A stretch of 64,000 nt of DNA from Cryobacterium sp. Y29 (GCF_002929825.1 NZ_PJJN01000037.1:62001-126000), one strand, 5' to 3'; counted from the first letter of the stretch, positions 1 to 8,788 are shown. Notes: a model not told the origin generated them from the sequence alone. Made by a program: numbers and translations.

Positions 1-489
1 GATGGAGGATCCAGCCGCGTGACATGCCGCGGCGATGGCAGAAGTGGCACCCTGCCACTCAGCCGACTCATGGTCAAAGCGTGCACCACTGAGTGAAGCC
101 TCGGCTGTTTTCAGGAAGATCACGGAAGCCGTGACTAGGTCTCCGACCTCAGAATCGTTCACCAACACATGCTCATACCCGGTGGCGACCATGTCCATCT
201 GAGCAACGAGCTGATCTACGGTCAGGACTCCAGCCGCAAAACCGGCCGCAGTGTTGCCCTCCATCGTGGCGATTGCCGTGACCTGTCCGCAAACATGGTC
301 CGTGCTTATGGCAGATTCACCTGCCCGCGGGGCCGCCGGCGGGGTTGATGCGCTGGTGGGCAGGGCAACTTCTGCTGTCTGCTCCTCCGGCTCTGCAACA
401 GCGGATGCGCAACCGGCGATGGCTAAAGCGAAAACCGTCGCAGCCACAACCGTGAGACTTTTGGAAAGAGTGCCGTGCTTGTAGCTCAT
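1..489 (-). CDS. Putative lipoprotein, C-terminus beyond window edge
   Basis: The gene starts at ATG 489 and is still open at base 1, so only the first 163 residues are visible. The N-terminus (MSYKHGTLSKSL) is basic and is followed by a hydrophobic stretch ending in a lipobox-like ALAIAGC. This predicts a lipoprotein anchored on the outer face of the membrane. After the Cys comes a low-complexity Ala/Pro/Thr/Glu linker, then a folded-looking region with two further Cys. I do not recognise the family. The start is preceded only by a weak AGG. It is the first of four lipoprotein genes in this accessory region. The lipoprotein prediction rests on the signal alone. Confidence 0.6.
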   Translation of the reverse strand, partial: MSYKHGTLSKSLTVVAATVFALAIAGCASAVAEPEEQTAEVALPTSASTPPAAPRAGESAISTDHVCGQVTAIATMEGNTAAGFAAGVLTVDQLVAQMDMVATGYEHVLVNDSEVGDLVTASVIFLKTAEASLSGARFDHESAEWQGATSAIAAACHAAGSSI

Positions 490-695
490 GTGACTTGGAA
501 CCTAACGATGCTTCGTGCATGAAGTATTAGGCCGGTTCTGTCAGTGAGCCTGGCCACGACCAGAGTACAAGGCCCGCGCCATCCTCATTCCGCCCAGGTC
601 CACACGAGTTGCTGGTCGGGCGCTCTGCTTTGCGACTTCATGATCCGCAATTGACATGGAAACGGATAACCGCCTTCCCGAGACTGGCGGCTAAT

Positions 696-712
696 CGTCC
701 CGTAGGGGGTTC
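696..712 (+). repeat. 17-bp interspersed repeat, copy A
   Basis: The sequence CGTCCCGTAGGGGGTTC lies 73 bp before the start of the gene at 785. It matches copies B (3888-3904) and C (4532-4548) at 15 and 16 of 17 positions, in the same orientation. The rest of 490-784 shows no gene. Confidence 0.5.
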
Positions 713-784
713 CCCTTAAGAGACGTGCTGTCGGTATCCCGGGGCGGTCTACGCGTCAGAGTGGTTGGTGAGAGGATCTTCTGT

Positions 785-1591
785 ATGGGGGCGACTGAGG
801 ACGATGAACTGCGTGGCCTGCAAGCACGGGCCTACGGTCGAAAGGCCGACATCCATCAAGACTTTCCAGCACAAGTGCGGCTTCAGGAACTCGAGGACGC
901 GAGACGGCAACTAGCGCCGCAACTTCTCGATGCGGTTATGCCCCCGGAGCCTACCGTCGATCCGATCGACGTGTCCGGCAGCGAAGAAGAGTCCCATCTC
1001 GTCGATGACGAGCAGGAACGCCCGACTCACGAATTCTTGAGACGTTTTGCTCGCCTCGCTCTTGCCGTTGGGGATCGACTCGCCCGTGTCCGTCGCTCGA
1101 CCGTGTTGATTGCGCTCGGTCTCGCCGTCATCGCGAGCGTCATCGCGGCCGCCCTCATTCTTGTCGAGCGGGTCCAGCCCGATCCTCTCCAGACCGGAGC
1201 CGACCAGGTCGCCCGACTATCAATCGATCCCAGCTATCAGGTCCCCGGCATTTTCCAGCACATCGCAGCTGAAGGCGATGCTGCGCAGGCCTTCCACGAG
1301 TTCTACGGGCTCCGTGCAGTCGTCGCGGCCGGCGGCTGGTTCGGTAGCGGCGCAGAGGACGAGTGCCTGAGCGTCTTCTTGGCCGCGGACGGCGAGAACT
1401 CCGACTCAAATTCATTCTCGGGGCGGGTCAGGGGCGGTTGTGCAGCGGGGCCGTTTCCGGCGATGACCCAGTTGATGGCGGACGACGAAGACCTTCCCGG
1501 CGAACTGCAGTCGGCGTTCCCGGGACCGACCGCCCTGCAGTTCGTCTACGACAAAGCGAACCAGGAGATCGTGATCTACGCGGGCGAATAA
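785..1591 (+). CDS. Hypothetical single-pass membrane protein
   Basis: Start ATG 785 is chosen because a GAGAGG-type ribosome site lies about 9 nt upstream; an in-frame upstream extension to 725 lacks one. The product is about 268 residues. The first ~100 residues are charged and predicted cytosolic. One hydrophobic segment (VLIALGLAVIASVIAAALIL) follows at roughly residues 108-127. The rest, with two Cys, would be outside. No family is recognised. N-terminal cytosolic region plus one helix plus a compact extracytoplasmic domain is common among actinobacterial proteins of unknown function. A small lipoprotein gene follows about 110 bp downstream on the same strand. Confidence 0.6.
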   Translation: MGATEDDELRGLQARAYGRKADIHQDFPAQVRLQELEDARRQLAPQLLDAVMPPEPTVDPIDVSGSEEESHLVDDEQERPTHEFLRRFARLALAVGDRLARVRRSTVLIALGLAVIASVIAAALILVERVQPDPLQTGADQVARLSIDPSYQVPGIFQHIAAEGDAAQAFHEFYGLRAVVAAGGWFGSGAEDECLSVFLAADGENSDSNSFSGRVRGGCAAGPFPAMTQLMADDEDLPGELQSAFPGPTALQFVYDKANQEIVIYAGE

Positions 1592-1698
1592 CGATATCGA
1601 ACGGGTCCCCGTGCGAGGCAACGTCCAAGGGTTTAGTGCGTCGAGCCACGTCGATATCGCGACGACGATACGGCGGAGATAGGGGGAAAATTGGGCAT

Positions 1699-1878
1699 TT
1701 GCTGTCCTGTGCTAGGAGCCTGACCGTAGTCGTAGCCATTTTCGCGCTGACTGGATGCGCAGTCTCGGCTCCAAATGCTGGTGATACAGCATCTGGAACC
1801 TCGACGCCGCAAGTGAGTGACGCGCCGGTCGAAATTGACTCTGACACACTCGTCCTTCCGGCCGCGTCTGAAGAATGA
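1699..1878 (+). CDS. Very small putative lipoprotein (possibly a remnant)
   Basis: The 59-residue frame has a short hydrophobic segment ending in the lipobox IFALTGC at about residues 14-20, then a Ser/Thr/Ala/Asp-rich tail that simply ends. Start TTG 1699 is the best choice; an AGGGGG lies about 12 nt upstream. Upstream ATT and CTG codons are alternatives. The product resembles the first part of the longer lipoproteins nearby, so it could be a truncated copy and not a functional gene. No function can be assigned. Confidence 0.4.
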   Translation: MLSCARSLTVVVAIFALTGCAVSAPNAGDTASGTSTPQVSDAPVEIDSDTLVLPAASEE

Positions 1879-2086
1879 GTAGCGACCACCTTGTGCAATG
1901 GATTCCGCAGGCGACGGATTGACCAGACATTTGGGCTCGGCGGCCGGGGCTTCTGGCGTCGAACGTCCGCGATCCCGTCGCGACTCTTGAATGTTGAATC
2001 AGCTCGCACGTGACCAATGGGTCCAGCACTCCTGCCGTCCCTTATAGGGGTCCCCAGAGCGCCGGTCGTAGGTGAGCCCGTTGACA

Positions 2087-2644
2087 TCAGGGAGTTGCAG
2101 GAGCCCCCAAGTCTGCGGCGACCTGCTTGGCCTCCGATGCGGTCTCGAACATCAGCGTCAGCATACTTGCAATAAGGGCATCCTTCACGAGCGGGGCGGA
2201 GAGGACCCGGCCCTCGAGGACAATCGCAAGATTCTTGTTGAGCGCCTCGCGGGAAACATCTCCGAGAGTACCGGTATCTGCGTCACTGAGACCGAGGGTC
2301 ACGGAATTCGCCGATCCTTGATCCTCGGAGAGCGCTACGGAGTCCGGTGTGACCTCGCCCAGCACCTTCGCTAACTCGTATGTGGTGGTTCCCTCCCGAT
2401 CGCAGGCCGTGCCTGCGTCGTCTGAGGTCAGGGCCGGCGCGGTGCATGGACCGTCAACGGAGGAGATCAGGAGCCGCAGCTCTAGAGGCTTTCCTGGCGA
2501 ACTGGTGTCACCGACCGCCGCGCTGCTGCACCCAGTGAGAAGGGTCACGATGGCGGCAAGAGCGAGTGCGAAGGTTGGCCCTCGTAGCGTCCCATACTTG
2601 AGCCGTGGTCTGACGTCCGAGCTTGACGATGCTGCTGTTGACAT
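2087..2644 (-). CDS. Lipoprotein with a SecD P1-head-like domain
   Basis: The 185-residue product begins at ATG 2644, preceded by a strong GGGGGAAAG ribosome site. An in-frame upstream ATG has no such site. The N-terminus carries a signal ending IVTLLTGC (lipobox). The mature part ends with a region that resembles the periplasmic head of the SecD/SecDF P1 domain: a Leu/Ala-rich segment, then NLAIVLEGRVLSAPLV and a closing helix with an EAKQVAADLGA pattern. SecD itself is a polytopic Sec-translocation subunit; here the domain stands alone on a lipid anchor with no membrane helices. The SecD likeness is by pattern recognition only. Its role, perhaps binding unfolded exported protein, is a guess. 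Confidence 0.6.
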   Translation of the reverse strand: MSTAASSSSDVRPRLKYGTLRGPTFALALAAIVTLLTGCSSAAVGDTSSPGKPLELRLLISSVDGPCTAPALTSDDAGTACDREGTTTYELAKVLGEVTPDSVALSEDQGSANSVTLGLSDADTGTLGDVSREALNKNLAIVLEGRVLSAPLVKDALIASMLTLMFETASEAKQVAADLGAPATP

Positions 2645-3020
2645 TTTACTTTCCCCCATCGTTGCGGCAGTGCACGATCCTGCTCCCGGATGACGAGCAC
2701 TCACTCGGGGTGAACGAACTTCTTACAACCTCGCAGTGAATCGGGTATGTGTCAACAAATCGCTTGGCTAGTCGATGCGCGTGCGGTCGTTGCCGGTTTC
2801 CTTTATGAGGCAACGGCGCCGCCACTGCGCGCTCGACTCCACACCTGGACAAGCCCGGCCCCTGGCGTCTCGCAAGAGGGTCGCCTTGCGGGCGGGGGGC
2901 CGCGGTACCGTCGATGACATGATTACCACCACTTTACTTCGCCTTCGGCGTTGACGCCGTGCTGATGTGGGCCATCCCCCACGCAACAACATCCGGCCGA
3001 CTTGTGGTTTGATCAACACC
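2645..3020. other. Gene-poor gap between divergent lipoprotein genes
   Basis: No coding region is supported here. Short frames on both strands lack ribosome sites and recognisable products. The stretch should hold the promoters of the two divergent lipoprotein genes, but no clear -35/-10 pair stands out. Confidence 0.5.
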
Positions 3021-3842
3021 GTGCGCCATTCCGTTTCGAACCGACACCGTCCGAGCCCCTTCGCATGGTTGTCCCTCGCGGTGTGCGGCACGCTCACTGG
3101 TTGCGCGGGAGCAGTCCCGGCGTCGGACGCGGTGTCACAAGTGTCGGCGCGCAAGGCAGTCGCTGACGTCTCTCGGGGTCTCTACCGTGAGGCGACGGAC
3201 GTGATCGATGACTATGCCCGCTGGGCTGACACCGACACCGAGAAATCGACCGTAGTCGAGTTGATCGGCTACGAACCATATCCTGGCGCGATCCACGGAG
3301 AACCAGTTGGAGCGCTGCAGTTTCGTGCGACGATACAGCCCACCCCGAACGAAGGGCCGCACGTCGCTTGCTTTGAGTCGCAGTTCGATTTCTGGGGCGT
3401 CGCGACCGAGGAGCCCGGCGAATGGAGCGACGACACAGCGGTCGCCCACGACATCGCTTGCCCGCCGGACGCACAGCGCATCCCCCCTCCGGTCGACACC
3501 CGCTTGGTTGACGTTGTTCCCGACGGAGCGGAGGCTCTCGTCGTCGAGGTGCTGACAAACGCGCCGTCCGCAGCATCCGCTGACGACATAGTCGCCGAAA
3601 TCGTCAAGCGAATGCCGCAGCCGACCGGTGAGCGTGAGATCGCGTTCGATCCCGAGGCGACGGCAGTCGACGGCGACATCGGCTTCGCGATGGGCGATGG
3701 GGACGACTGCCTGCTCGTGAAACGAGACGTCGACGGCGTGCAGGTGTTGCAGGTGCCCACGATTCTGCTTCAGCCCGGAGAGCTCGGGTGCGTAGCCGGC
3801 ACGGCGCTCCAGCCGGGCGACCAGCTACGGTCCCCCCACTGA
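3021..3842 (+). CDS. Putative lipoprotein, unknown function
   Basis: From GTG 3021 the product is 273 residues with a basic start (VRHSVSNRHRPS), a hydrophobic core and the lipobox CGTLTGC, placing the acylated Cys near residue 28. GTG 2967 in the same frame is an alternative but lengthens the signal's n-region to an unlikely size. Neither start has a clear ribosome site. The mature protein is acidic, has three or four Cys that could pair, and ends in a region rich in turns. Family not recognised. It forms a divergent pair with the SecD-like lipoprotein. Confidence 0.6.
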   Translation: MRHSVSNRHRPSPFAWLSLAVCGTLTGCAGAVPASDAVSQVSARKAVADVSRGLYREATDVIDDYARWADTDTEKSTVVELIGYEPYPGAIHGEPVGALQFRATIQPTPNEGPHVACFESQFDFWGVATEEPGEWSDDTAVAHDIACPPDAQRIPPPVDTRLVDVVPDGAEALVVEVLTNAPSAASADDIVAEIVKRMPQPTGEREIAFDPEATAVDGDIGFAMGDGDDCLLVKRDVDGVQVLQVPTILLQPGELGCVAGTALQPGDQLRSPH

Positions 3843-4202
3843 CCCAGAATCTGGGCGCTCGGCAATCGGCCCGATTGGCCGCGGATCCGTCGCGCAGGGG
3901 GTTCCTGAAACAGAACTGGACAGAGTTCGTCCGTAGTTCATGGTTCGCGAAAGTCGCGGTCTTCGTTGGACATAGGCGCGCGCAGCGCGCGCGTACGGAC
4001 GTTCCACGGGGATCGGTCCTACGGCTGGTGTCGCCGAGCGGGTCAACGCGTACGTTTAAAGCCAGAGCCCCATCACTGTCGTGATTCACGCGCCTACCCC
4101 CAGTAGAGGGTCTGGGAAGTTTCCTCCTAAACCCATACTTTTTCGTTTCGTCGGGCGGTCGTTCTGCTTCCTGCATCGTTCTCGGACTGGAATGGATTCG
4201 CC
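3843..4202. other. Gene-free gap with repeat B and a GC palindrome
   Basis: Nothing coding is supported. It holds copy B of the 17-bp repeat (3888-3904) and, at 3976-3992, two GCGCGCGC arms around a single A, an alternating purine-pyrimidine tract. Confidence 0.5.
3888..3904 (+). repeat. 17-bp interspersed repeat, copy B
   Basis: CGTCGCGCAGGGGGTTC, 45 bp after the lipoprotein stop at 3842. Same orientation as copies A and C. Confidence 0.5.
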
Positions 4203-4403
4203 GTGCATCCTTGGGTCTACTATTTGCTCGTTAGCCTCGCCGTTTCCCTTCTCGTCGTAAATCGAGGCTTCAAGTACTTGAAGGACCATCCTCGACACAT
4301 CGGCACTCCCCTGGGCCCCGTCGGACTGGCATTTTGCGCTGCCGGTGTCCTCATGATTGCGAACTTCATCTTCACTCTTTTTCTGATCTTCACGACGCTG
4401 TAG
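4203..4403 (+). CDS. Small two-helix membrane protein
   Basis: A 66-residue frame starts at GTG 4203 with a GGAATGG-like site about 9 nt upstream. Two hydrophobic segments are evident: YYLLVSLAVSLLVVN near the start and a longer one (VGLAFCAAGVLMIANFIFTLFLIF) up to the C-terminus, joined by a basic loop with RGFKYLKDHPRHIG. It is probably a small integral membrane protein. No family, partner or regulation can be named. The composition of the helices argues for a real gene despite the short length. Confidence 0.5.
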   Translation: MHPWVYYLLVSLAVSLLVVNRGFKYLKDHPRHIGTPLGPVGLAFCAAGVLMIANFIFTLFLIFTTL

Positions 4404-4531
4404 CTACGACTCTTGGCGGGTGCTGCGGACGAAAACGAGCATGTTCGATTCGCCAGGGCTTCACGGCCGTCGTTTGACCCCTGATCGGCCCGCGAACTAG
4501 GAAACCTCTCCGTCGGGCACTGAGGACGCGA

Positions 4532-4548
4532 CGTCCCGCAGGGGGTTC
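4532..4548 (+). repeat. 17-bp interspersed repeat, copy C
   Basis: CGTCCCGCAGGGGGTTC, 31 bp from the stop codon of the nuclease gene at 4579. It differs from A and B at one position each. Confidence 0.5.
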
Positions 4549-4578
4549 GGCATGCGGACAGAATCGGCGGGCCGCTCG

Positions 4579-5987
4579 TCACGCCTCAAGCGCGGCATTG
4601 ATTGCGTGGGTCGCCGCGACGAGCTGCTTGACGGTCAGGTCCGGCGCCTTCACGTAGCGGTACACAAACGACGGAGCGAAGTGCCCGAAGCCGTCGCGCG
4701 GCATGACTTGCCCATCCGGTGATGCGAGGACGTCGTAGAGCGGCGCGAAATCGAACAGCTCGGGGTGCAACGTGGCGAATTCCTCGCGGGCGTCTCTGTC
4801 CTCTCCGGTGCGACCCTCGAGGTGTGGCAACACGACACACAACCGAAACTGTCCTTCCTGGTACTGCCACCCCGCTTCGATTTCAACGCCACCAACCCGA
4901 GCTTGACGTCGCCAGCCGACTAGAGGCTGGCCGTGGCTGATGGCGGACTCCGTCCATCCCACCGCCGGCCTTCCGCCGCGATTACGGCCTGCACCCGCCG
5001 CGCGCGGAGCTTTCGGAGCGCGGTTCGGGTTTGGGTCGAGTCAATCTCTGCGAGTTGCGAACTGTCCAGCCACGCAGACTCCTCCATGGAGTGCACGACA
5101 GTGGTGTCGAGTAGGGCGCTCAGGAGCCTCACGACTCGCGAGTACCGTCTGACCGTTTCGACCTCGTAGCTGCTGTCGTCATTGTCAGGGAGGGCGAGAT
5201 CGATGCGTTCAGCGAGTTCCTGATAGCTCAGGTAGGTCCAGCCCTCGACCGGCTCATGCGGTGGGGACATGCTCAGCAGGATGTGCTGCGCGGGCGAACC
5301 CTTCCACCGCGCAGTCTTGCCGCGATATTCGTCGAGCTGCACTCGCTCGGGAAGCGAGAACACCTTGTTCTCGATGACCAACGGCGCCGCGTCCGGCCAA
5401 TGGAGCACGAGGTCGAGGTTCTCTCGTTCTCGTTCAACGCGCCGCACTGTGGTTAGGCTTGTGGCGTCGTCGGTCGTGAGATCGCGGAATACAGCATCGG
5501 CCAGCTTTGGCAGAGCGTCGAAGAACCACGCGAGGAAGTTGCTGTGGAACAACTCGCGTTGGCCGTACATGATCCGCGCGAGCGGCTCCACGTTCAGTTC
5601 CCGGGCGATCGCCTTCACCGGCTTCTCATCGCTCGTTGGAATGCCGTCGAGGTAACGACGCACAGGGTTCGCCGCGCCCCTGGGCGGTGCAAGCCGTTCG
5701 ACGCTCGTCCCTACGGCGCCGAGTTCTGGCGCCGGCACTCCATCAAAGCCCCACCGCCCTTCTTCGTCACCGGAATGCCAGGATTGGATTCGATATGCGC
5801 CTCGGACAACACCGCCGGCGACACCGAGCGCGTAGACCGCACGTTGCCGAGTGTCCGCGCCCACGCGCCAGTACATGCGGGTCGCATCGTACGTCGCTCT
5901 CGCGTTTGCCTCGGGGGACCATTCCCGGTTGATCACGTAGATCACCGTGGGCTCGGCGACTGCGGGGATCGAGTCAGGTGCTTGCAC
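4579..5987 (-). pseudogene. PUA-like + PD-(D/E)XK nuclease gene with a one-base frameshift
   Basis: Two overlapping frames together make one protein of about 470 residues. The first (GTG 5987 to stop 4920, 355 aa) has an N-terminal ~110-residue domain with VIYVINREW, RVGADTRQRAVYALGVAGGV and RWGFDG, resembling PUA/EVE-like base-binding domains. A PD-(D/E)XK core follows: D192, E206-N-K208 and QLDEY at 217-221. The second frame (up to 4962) supplies the rest, starting GWTESAISHGQPLVGW. A -1 shift joins them. Adding one G to the GGG run at 4958-4960 (read on the minus strand) restores a continuous sequence, RRWGWTES. This could be a true inactivating mutation or a homopolymer sequencing error. 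Such nucleases often sit in defence islands; a role here is inferred. Confidence 0.75.
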
Positions 5988-6405
5988 GAACGCAACCTAG
6001 CAGTGGCGCGACGCCTCCCGCTACCTGCAACGAGACCGTGCGGGACGTCGTCGGGAGGCGTTCGCCCGGGAATACGGTCAGCTCGGTAGGCGAGCCATCA
6101 TCAGACGTCCGCAAGCGCACAGGCCTCCGTGCGGTCACACACTGGTTACGTCGGGAAAGTACCGTCGGCATTCAACGACTGACAGACGCACCGTCTACGC
6201 CTTGCCTTCCGCAAGAAGTTGATTCATTTCCGTGGCTGCACGCTGACCTCCGTATTGGCCTGACAGTCACTCCGCCATGGTGCCAACACGGCTCGGCCCT
6301 ATGACGATCCGGGAGGACACTCGCATGAAGTGATAGTTGTGCAGCATCGATTGCAATGCGTCGATTACGTCGCGATCCTGGCGTCGACTCAAAGTCGGGA
6401 AAATC
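5988..6405. other. Gap without a supported gene
   Basis: A 108-codon plus-strand frame spans most of this gap, but it has Arg/Thr/Pro-rich composition, no ribosome site and no recognisable motif, so I do not call it. No repeat or hairpin stands out. Confidence 0.5.
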
Positions 6406-7233
6406 CTAGTTCCTGTTGTGGCCTAGCGACCTAGAGATCAGGACTCCCTTCCAATAGGTCTCGCGGTCGATTACGTGCTGGTCGTCAGTTCGCATCGACC
6501 AAAACTCCAGCAGAGCGAACCGCATCGTCTTTCGGAAGTAGTCTTCGCCCTTCGCGGCGAGGTGGACCTTCAACCCGACGTTGTCACCATGGAGCGTGCG
6601 GGCGTAGTGGGACCAGCGTTGCCAGATCCCTGTGTCGCCATACGCCGAGCCAACGTAGGGCTCGCCCGTTGCCTCGTCGTGGATGACGTAGACGCCCTTC
6701 ATCTGCTCTAAGGCGATCCGCCAGTCAGGTCGCCCTTGCTTCACTATCGCCTGGATCTCGGCTAGCGAGTGATTGATGCGGTCGTGCCCCGGGAACGGAT
6801 CACCGTCGAATGCCTCCTCAGTAATCATCGAAACGGTCATGTCGTTTAGACACGCCTCCATGTTCCGGCGTCGGTTGCGACCCGCGAGTGCCAAGCGTAC
6901 ATAAAGCCTCTTGATGAACGGACCCATGAGGTCCTCTCGAAGGACGACGTCGTACGAATGTTGCCGCGGATCGGGACGGCGCCCCACGACTTCCCAGATC
7001 CCACCAAACAGCCAAAGCGTCGGGTCATGTCTGTCCTGCGCGAGCGAGAAAATGAAGTGTCGATTGAAGTCGTCGTTGACATTGCGCCACGAGTTCCACC
7101 GTTGCCATTCATCAGAGTCGTTACCGAGGACGTCGATCGGAAATGCCTCACCGTTGTAAACCGCGCAGTGAAGCTTGCACTGGATCGGATCGAAGTCTGG
7201 CGGTAGCAGCGTTGCGAGCAAGATCGGATCCAT
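6406..7233 (-). CDS. GIY-YIG nuclease family protein with a novel N-terminal half
   Basis: The C-terminal third holds a GIY-YIG endonuclease fold: GVYVI at 180-184, YVGSA at 193-197, a basic Arg/His stretch after it, the catalytic Glu in RETYWKGVLISR (E258), and a closing Asn at 273. GIY-YIG enzymes cut DNA by a single-metal mechanism. The first ~165 residues are rich in Trp/Asp/Arg and contain a strand-rich region (HFIFSLAQDRHDPTLWLFGG) that I do not recognise; they may hold the target-recognition or regulatory part. No clear ribosome site precedes ATG 7233. The gene sits between the broken PD-(D/E)XK nuclease and the integrase, so it is probable island cargo. A defence or mobility role is inferred from context only. 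Confidence 0.75.
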   Translation of the reverse strand: MDPILLATLLPPDFDPIQCKLHCAVYNGEAFPIDVLGNDSDEWQRWNSWRNVNDDFNRHFIFSLAQDRHDPTLWLFGGIWEVVGRRPDPRQHSYDVVLREDLMGPFIKRLYVRLALAGRNRRRNMEACLNDMTVSMITEEAFDGDPFPGHDRINHSLAEIQAIVKQGRPDWRIALEQMKGVYVIHDEATGEPYVGSAYGDTGIWQRWSHYARTLHGDNVGLKVHLAAKGEDYFRKTMRFALLEFWSMRTDDQHVIDRETYWKGVLISRSLGHNRN

Positions 7234-7597
7234 AATAAAAGGCTAATGCTGCCAGGCGCATGGGCACATGAGGCTGGCCTTCGATTAACGGCCAGCCCGC
7301 CCTGCGCCAAAACCTTCTTGCTGCAGGCTGATGCGGGTGCCATGGTTGTCGCGTGAAGGTACTCTCAAGCGGCCATCACGCGGTCACGCGACAAGGCGGG
7401 AAACTCGGGCGCAGCAGTATTGCGCCGGGAAGAATGCTTCTGCACGGTGAGCATCTTTGGGCCCCGAAGTAGTCGCAGCGCCTGCTCGCTTTAGCGTCGA
7501 CAAGCGAGCGGATGGATAGCTCGTGGATTTGGTCGTAGCCACAATCTTCGACCCATCTCGTTGGTGGTTCCCGTCGGGGGTTTCTCTTCTAAAACCC
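7234..7597. other. Gap beside the integrase, with operator-like repeats
   Basis: No gene is supported. It contains the inverted repeat at 7346-7394, and a partial resemblance to the 17-bp island repeat near 7573 (GTCGGGGGTTTC). Confidence 0.5.
7346..7394. repeat. 11-bp perfect inverted repeat, one arm partly duplicated
   Basis: TTGTCGCGTGA at 7346-7356 is exactly complementary to TCACGCGACAA at 7384-7394, with a 27-bp spacer. An extra TCACGCG at 7376-7382 sits just before the right arm. Three copies of the half-site upstream of the GIY-YIG gene suggest a protein-binding region, not an RNA hairpin. Confidence 0.55.
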
Positions 7598-8788
7598 CTA
7601 ACGTGGCGGAGCCAACCGCTGCATCACCTCCGCCGGCGCCGACTTTACCGTGCGGTCCGGCTCCGCATAGTGCGCCTTCGTCGTCGACGTCGAGGTGTGC
7701 CCGAGCATGTCGGCCGCCGCCTGCATGCCAAGCTCATTGGCGAGGAGCGTCGCCCCGGTGCGGCGAAAGGAGTGCGGAGTGATGTTCAAGCCCTCGAGTC
7801 CAGCATTTCGGAGTATCTCCCGAAACGTGCGCCTGACGTTATATGGCGCGAGTGGAGTGCCAACTCGGGAGTAGAAGATCAGGTGCTCCGCATCCTCCGG
7901 ATCGAGCAGTGCCAAACGCTGGCGGATAACCTCGGCCGCGAAGGGCGGCATGCCGATGACCCGGTTCGACTCGTGCGTCTTGGGATGCTCCTGACGGTGC
8001 ACGCCGGACTTGTTGTGCACGACGAGCGTGCCGCTGATGTTCACCCGCGGCGGGTCGGCGTCCAGATCGACGTCGCACTGCCGAATGGCGAGCACTTCTC
8101 CGATGCGCGTGGCGGTGCCCAGCATCACCTCGATGATGTCCCGCACCTGGCCGTCGGACCGCGGCCCCATTCTGCCCTCTTCCGTGCGCCATTCGCGGGC
8201 CGCAAGGCGGATAGCGGCAATCTGGTCGATCGTGAGCGCCTTCGGTGTGTGCGGAGGGCTCTTCATGCGCGAGGTCTCCTTCATCGGATTTCGCGGAATG
8301 ATCTCCCTCCGCGTTGCGAACGCGAGAATCATGCCCAAGATTGTTCGAGAGTGCTTTGCTCGCGTATAGGACTGCACTCGCTGCTCCCTCAGGAAGAGCT
8401 CGATACGACCGACGGTCACCTCGCGAATCGTGAAGTTCTCGAAGTAGGGCAAGACGAGCACACGCAACGCGCGTTGATACGTGTCCTTCGTGCCCTGGAC
8501 ACGGTCGACATCGAGCAGCACGTCCTCCATCCAGGCCGCCGCGAGCAACGGAAAAGGCGAGCTGGCCGTCAGGGACTCCCCGACGCCACCGACGCGCATT
8601 CGCGCGGCCAGTTCGGTCTTGAGGGCCGCCTGCGCCGCGTTTCGGCTCTCCCGCGTGGCGCCGACTTGTCTGGACTGTCCGTCCCAGTCTCGGAACACGG
8701 TCGTGGCACGAAACCGCCCGGGGCCGAGTTTGACCGTCGTGATCGAACCGAACGTACTAATCGGCAGGCGCGGTCGCCCCGACATCAA
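7598..8788 (-). CDS. Tyrosine recombinase/integrase
   Basis: This 396-residue site-specific integrase has the usual phage-integrase plan: an N-terminal arm-binding region (residues 1-70), a SAM-like core-binding domain (about 80-175) and a catalytic domain (about 180-385). All catalytic residues are visible: R228 in TATRIGEV, K270 in HPKTHESNR, H339 and R342 in HSFRRTG, H364 in LGHTS, and the nucleophile Y374 in HYAEP. It should catalyse integration and excision at the neighbouring tRNA 3' end. Its start overlaps the stop of the upstream helix-turn-helix gene by 4 nt (ATGA), so the two are translationally coupled. It appears intact. Confidence 0.95.
   Translation of the reverse strand: MMSGRPRLPISTFGSITTVKLGPGRFRATTVFRDWDGQSRQVGATRESRNAAQAALKTELAARMRVGGVGESLTASSPFPLLAAAWMEDVLLDVDRVQGTKDTYQRALRVLVLPYFENFTIREVTVGRIELFLREQRVQSYTRAKHSRTILGMILAFATRREIIPRNPMKETSRMKSPPHTPKALTIDQIAAIRLAAREWRTEEGRMGPRSDGQVRDIIEVMLGTATRIGEVLAIRQCDVDLDADPPRVNISGTLVVHNKSGVHRQEHPKTHESNRVIGMPPFAAEVIRQRLALLDPEDAEHLIFYSRVGTPLAPYNVRRTFREILRNAGLEGLNITPHSFRRTGATLLANELGMQAAADMLGHTSTSTTKAHYAEPDRTVKSAPAEVMQRLAPPR

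Noticed and set aside
5978-6304. A 108-codon plus-strand frame in the gap before the GIY-YIG gene
   Set aside because: It has no ribosome site, no motif and a composition like shifted frames.
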